A stretch of 36,212 bases of DNA, taken from Nephromyces sp. MM_2019 (lineage: Eukaryota; Apicomplexa; Aconoidasida; Nephromycida). A program made the position numbers and the translations under genes. The stretch spans positions 9,905 to 46,116 of the forward strand of contig JADHZB010001610.1 of assembly GCA_015657535.1 (NCBI GenBank), given 5' to 3'. This document shows positions 32,397-36,212 of the stretch, piece by piece. Positions within the stretch are counted from its first letter, which is position 1; every line of letters starts with the position of its first letter. Under the pieces are notes generated by a model. That model did no database searches, was not told where the DNA came from, and saw nothing but the letters and a program-made list of their open reading frames with translations.

Positions 32397-35300
32397 TCAT
32401 TCTGATGAAGTATCTCCGTTCTTACGCTGAAATCTTCTCCAAAGTGGGAATCTCAGTCTATCCCAAAAACTCCAGAAAGAGTCTAATGCTGGCCTGACTT
32501 CGATATATGTCTACACACAAGCAATAGAGTATATTTTTAAAGAGTGCAAACACAGCCGTTTGTTGAGCGCCGCATACACACACAGCAGTTTGGTGATCAC
32601 CACGTACGCACAGAATAAAGCTCATCACACATACACATGCTAAGCATACTATGCGGGTTGCAAAGGCAGCACCGCTTGATAAAGACGATCAATTCTTTTC
32701 TACCTGCAAAGCATCTTCTTCTTTCCAGTCATCATAGTAGTCGATGATGTAACGAACTTCTCTCCCACACCGATCAATGTACCAATCATGGCGATCAAAA
32801 GGAGCTCCTAGGCTGAGAGCAGATAACACACACATTAGTTAAAGATGAAATACAAAGAATCTAGGAAGTAGCTAACACACTAAAAACCTCGAAAAAACCA
32901 GGTTTTTAATACCAAATCGTTTATTCAAAACGCCAGAAAGAGGGACAAGGACAGCAGTGGCTTCTGCTGAGGAAGCGAAACCCTTATCCTCAAGTTTTCA
33001 ACTTTTACCTATTCAATGCTGTGTGCGTGTGTGCTTGTGTATATATGCGTACGAGTAGTGCTATTGATGTGTAAAAGTTCCACATTTAGGTTGTGATAGG
33101 TGGGCATAAACTAGTGTGTGCTGGTACGTGCTGGTATGTATTGGTGTGCGTGTTGGAGTGTGTGTTGGTATGTGTGCGGAAGCGTGCATGCTTCAGCGAG
33201 CTTAATTGTGTCGGTGTGTGGCACTGCATGTGCACTTGTACACACGCACGTAAGTCGATACATTTGTGTGCTTGCCCGGGTGTATGTATGTGTTTACGCT
33301 GTATGAAAAACGACACACACAGATATCGCCATCATGAGAACAGGAGTAAGGAAAAACACAGCTACTTATAAACATCAAGGGAGTCTTTTTTCCGCAGGTA
33401 GTTGGGTAACAGGCATAGGATATATGCAGACAGTACACAGACAGTATACAGCAAATAACATACAATATACAGCACAAAAAATCATCAACACTCAGGCAAC
33501 ACACACAATACACACACAGCACACACCTCACATACACAATGCACACACAACACACACACAACACACACACACAATACAAACAACACATGCACAGCTAATT
33601 CTTACTAGGAAAACCACGAATTCCATCTCGCCTTCAAGGTTAGATCGTCGCTTCTACCTACAAATCGTCTCAATGAAGGAAGAGGGCAATGCCTAAACAG
33701 AGCAATAAGTGAAGATTTCAACAGTCTTAAACTAGTTTATGAGAGCGTTAGCTTAACTTTTGAAGCTCTTATTTAGCTTTGTGTATTGATATGCGTATTG
33801 GTGTGTTGGAGTGTGTGTTTGTATGTGTGTTTATGGGTGTTGGTGTGTGTTTGTGGGTGCGTTGGTGGGTGCATTGGCGTGTATGCGTCGTTGTGTTGGC
33901 GCGTGTGTTGATGCATTGGCGAGTTGGCGTGTTTTAGTGTGCGTGTATGTATGTATTTACGCGTATGCACGTGTGTGCGTACATATCCCTCCTTGTATAT
34001 ATATGTGTGTGTGCACACAAAAAAAAAAAAATATACACACAAATGCCTATTTGCACACAATAGAGCGATTAAAACAGATCGAAAAACACACCAACACACC
34101 AGAAAAAACACAGCAAAACATACGCACCAACATAAACACCAATATACACACCAATATACGCACCAACACACACACCAATACACACACTAATACACACACA
34201 CCAAAACATACACAACAATACACACGCACCAAAGCATACACCAATACACACATTTCACACACCTTTCGTGCATCTTTTCCCACTCCATAACCTTCGCCCA
34301 AGACATTTCATTGACTGCATTATGGGCCCACACAGTAGCATCCATATAATCAGCTTCAGGTTCCTTCTCATTGCGCTTCATTGAGTTATAGAACTGCTGA
34401 GGAGAAGGGTATAACCATGCTACAACAAAAGAGCGCAGTGTAAATATACACATACATACACATACAAGCACAGCGTCACAGAATCAAGCGAAAACGTACG
34501 ATAAACCTATAAGCTTATGAATCTAAATACATAAGAGGAAGGTCAAAAATAGCACACACCCACATATATACTTTACAGAGCAATTCGAGAAAAAAGCGGT
34601 TAACACACATAGAAAATGCTATATGCAAGAAGGATAGAGTACATCTTGAAAAAATAGCACATAAACACATAGGAAATATTATATGCAAAGGGGGGGGAAA
34701 TCTAGAATCCTTCGCACTCACACACACACAAACCAGCATATGCAAGGAAGAGAATCAACATGAAATAGGATACACAGTCATATGCAAGGAAAAGGAGAAA
34801 AACCTACTAAGCATAGTACACACACAGAAAAAGAATAACCTACCAAGCACAGCAAAAACACGCATAAGCATGAAAGCCGCATTTCTTCATTAGTCAAACA
34901 TAGAATTCCCTACTTTCTTCAGAATCTGTTTTTGGTATCGAAGACTTCACTCGTTTTGTTGATAATTCTATCGCCACTTTAGAAGTGAGCTTGCCGTGAA
35001 GACTAAAGTTTGGTATGTTAGGCATCATATTCCTAGGGTTAATAGCATCCCCATCCTCATGATATGAGTATGAATCATCTGTGAGAAAAGATAAGAATGA
35101 GGTTTTTATCACTTGAAGAGAAAAAGCCACTCAATTTAGCCACTTTTACTCAATATTCTCCCCAAAAAGGAAGAAACAGTAATTCCTCATCATGTTTACA
35201 CATATCCTCCTCATTTATCCACACCAACCCTCTAGAAAACCCCAAAATACAGATTCACGGCATCTATGCAAATATGGAAAAATGCAGGGAAAACCTCCAA

Positions 35301-35720
35301 GAAGGCGAAAACATAATAGAAAAATTGCGTTTTTCAGAGCATGAAATTCTGCATCAGTAAATCATACGCGCCGTAGGAGTTAATTTTGGGGGCTAAATGT
35401 AAAAATTTCTTAAAAAAAGGATTTTTTGAGCAAGAAATGCTCAGGAAAAAGATAAATCCACTCGTTTTTTACAGAGGATGCAAAAATGCATCGTCTTTAT
35501 TTTTGAAGACAAGAAATTTCATCATATATCATGTATTTTGCAAAGAAACGGGAGTTTTTCTATGCAAAAACAGTGGAAAAAAGTGACTTTATGATGCAAA
35601 TTGAAGTTACTTACCTTCAGTCTCTCTACGTTTGCTGCGGTATGGACATTCTGTAGGAGCTTCTTCTGTTGACCTTCCTGCTTTTACCGGGCAACTAACA
35701 GGAGAGTTGATACCCTCCAT
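32397..35720 (-). CDS. HCCS: Holocytochrome c-type synthase (cytochrome c heme lyase), 6 exons
   Basis: Exons are 35720-35615, 35078-34914, 34419-34263, 33692-33606, 32812-32704 and 32510-32397. They total 738 nt (245 aa), and all phases agree (1, 1, 2, 2, 0). The enzyme attaches heme to the CXXCH cysteines of apocytochrome c in the mitochondrial intermembrane space. Sequence marks in order: Cys-Pro motifs at 10-11 and 25-26; INPRNMMP at 48-55; [20 protein letters not shown] at 81-100; [11 protein letters not shown] at 121-131, where His123 aligns with the heme-ligand His154 of human [21 protein letters not shown] with the conserved [22 protein letters not shown]; and [15 protein letters not shown] near the end. 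No frame damage is seen. The start is the first ATG upstream of the CP motif. It could serve cytochrome c or c1; sequence alone does not decide. The OTU gene ends 1.8 kb away, facing it. Confidence 0.96.
33010..33605. repeat. TG arm and CA arm in HCCS intron 4
   Basis: Within intron 32813-33605 the plus strand is TG-rich at about 33020-33230 (TTGGTGTGCGTG units) and CA-rich at about 33500-33590. The order is the same as in intron 3 of this gene. Confidence 0.65.
33693..34262 (-). other. HCCS intron 3 with opposed TG and CA arms
   Basis: The plus strand is TG-rich at about 33780-34015 (many TTGGTGTG units), then a run of about a dozen A, then CA-rich at about 34035-34260 (many ACACCAA units). 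The two arms are complementary in composition and could fold on each other in the transcript. The long open frames on both strands here are repeat translations. The donor of this intron is GTGTGT, inside the repeat. Confidence 0.7.
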
Positions 35721-36212
35721 TTCCCTGGAGTTTTGCCTTGGAAGTTAATTATACATCGGATATATGCGCACATATACATCTGAGTTGATCGGTTTGCATA
35801 CATACAGCTATAAGTAGGTGAGTACGCAGACACACATGTGACTTGTAGGGATCGCACACACATAGGAATGAGTAGGTCGGTATGAGCTCACGGGTGTAAG
35901 TTGATGGGTTCGCACACATTAAAGTATAAGTAGGTTCGTACTCACATACTTGTAAGTTGGTGGGTATACACAACAAAGATGTGGAACAAATCATGGTATT
36001 TGGGCTTCGCAGCGAGCCAAATGGGCGCTAAGCCCGGCCCTACTTACTGTAGAGCCGTGATCACAGATTTATGCTACATATGAACTTCTAGGTAGCTACA
36101 GTCGAATGCTAACCCTTCCACAGCCTATCTAGGGGGAGGGGTTAGCTCAAGGGGACCTCTTTAAAAACATAATGCCTGTTGCTATTGACAAGGCACTTAC
36201 TTCCTATTCATC
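35721..36212. other. Upstream region of the heme lyase gene
   Basis: A degenerate repeat of about 40 bp (GTAAGTTGGTGGGT, GCACACAC) covers 35755-35975. Beyond it, 36000-36170 is less repetitive and more GC-rich, with a possible hairpin of GCTAACCCTTCC (36107-36118) and GGAGGGGTTAGC (36135-36146). No coding exon was recognised. The promoter of the heme lyase gene is expected here. Confidence 0.4.

Noticed and set aside
33773..34301. Overlapping frames of 84-159 codons on both strands, rich in Cys/Val or Thr/His/Asn
   Set aside because: All are translations of TG and CA repeats within HCCS intron 3.
36138..36212. TAGCTCAAGGGG resembling a tRNA A box
   Set aside because: No matching D-stem, anticodon arm or GGTTCGA box follows in the window.
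1..36212. CRISPR array or bacterial defence system
   Set aside because: The direct repeats are tandem minisatellites without unique equal-length spacers, and every recognised gene is a spliced eukaryotic gene.

Overview
The window is eukaryotic nuclear DNA. It has no bacterial operons or Shine-Dalgarno sites. Its genes are split by spliceosomal introns and lie in moderately AT-rich DNA full of TG/CA microsatellites and minisatellites. The gene set (an intron-containing serpin, a sugar-porter transporter, a holocytochrome c synthase, an OTU deubiquitinase and an ASTRA-type WD40 protein) would suit an alveolate, perhaps an apicomplexan related to coccidia. That placement is inference from remembered family features, not from any search.

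I rebuilt five genes by matching protein motifs and requiring intron phases to agree. All five give integral codon counts. (1) A serpin-family protein, minus strand 6581-2242, 3 exons, 851 aa, with a roughly 310-residue insertion and an unusual reactive-centre loop. (2) A GNB1L/ASA1-like WD40 protein, plus strand 7971-9698, 2 exons, 457 aa. (3) A 12-TM hexose/sugar transporter, minus strand 15780-13856, 2 exons, 503 aa, whose only intron has a GC-AG boundary. (4) An OTUD3-like OTU deubiquitinase, plus strand 21642-30598, 10 exons, 845 aa, with a long low-complexity tail. (5) A complete holocytochrome c-type synthase (cytochrome c heme lyase), minus strand 35720-32397, 6 exons, 245 aa.

Layout: 1-2241 holds TG repeats and two weak candidate plus-strand exons. 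The serpin and WD40 genes diverge from a 1.4 kb spacer (6582-7970). The WD40 gene then converges on the transporter across 4.2 kb (9699-13855) with no gene I could assign. A 5.9 kb spacer (15781-21641) follows, with a 26-bp tandem repeat, an inverted repeat and a GC-richer block that looks like decayed coding or mobile DNA. The OTU gene and the heme lyase converge across 30599-32396. The last 0.5 kb is upstream of the heme lyase.

The genes do not form one pathway. Heme lyase serves the respiratory chain, the transporter supplies sugar, the OTU enzyme edits ubiquitin, the WD40 protein probably helps assemble PIKK kinases, and the serpin may control proteases. The strongest shared feature is in the introns: long dinucleotide tracts that usually read UG-rich in the sense strand, sometimes paired with a CA-rich arm in the same intron.
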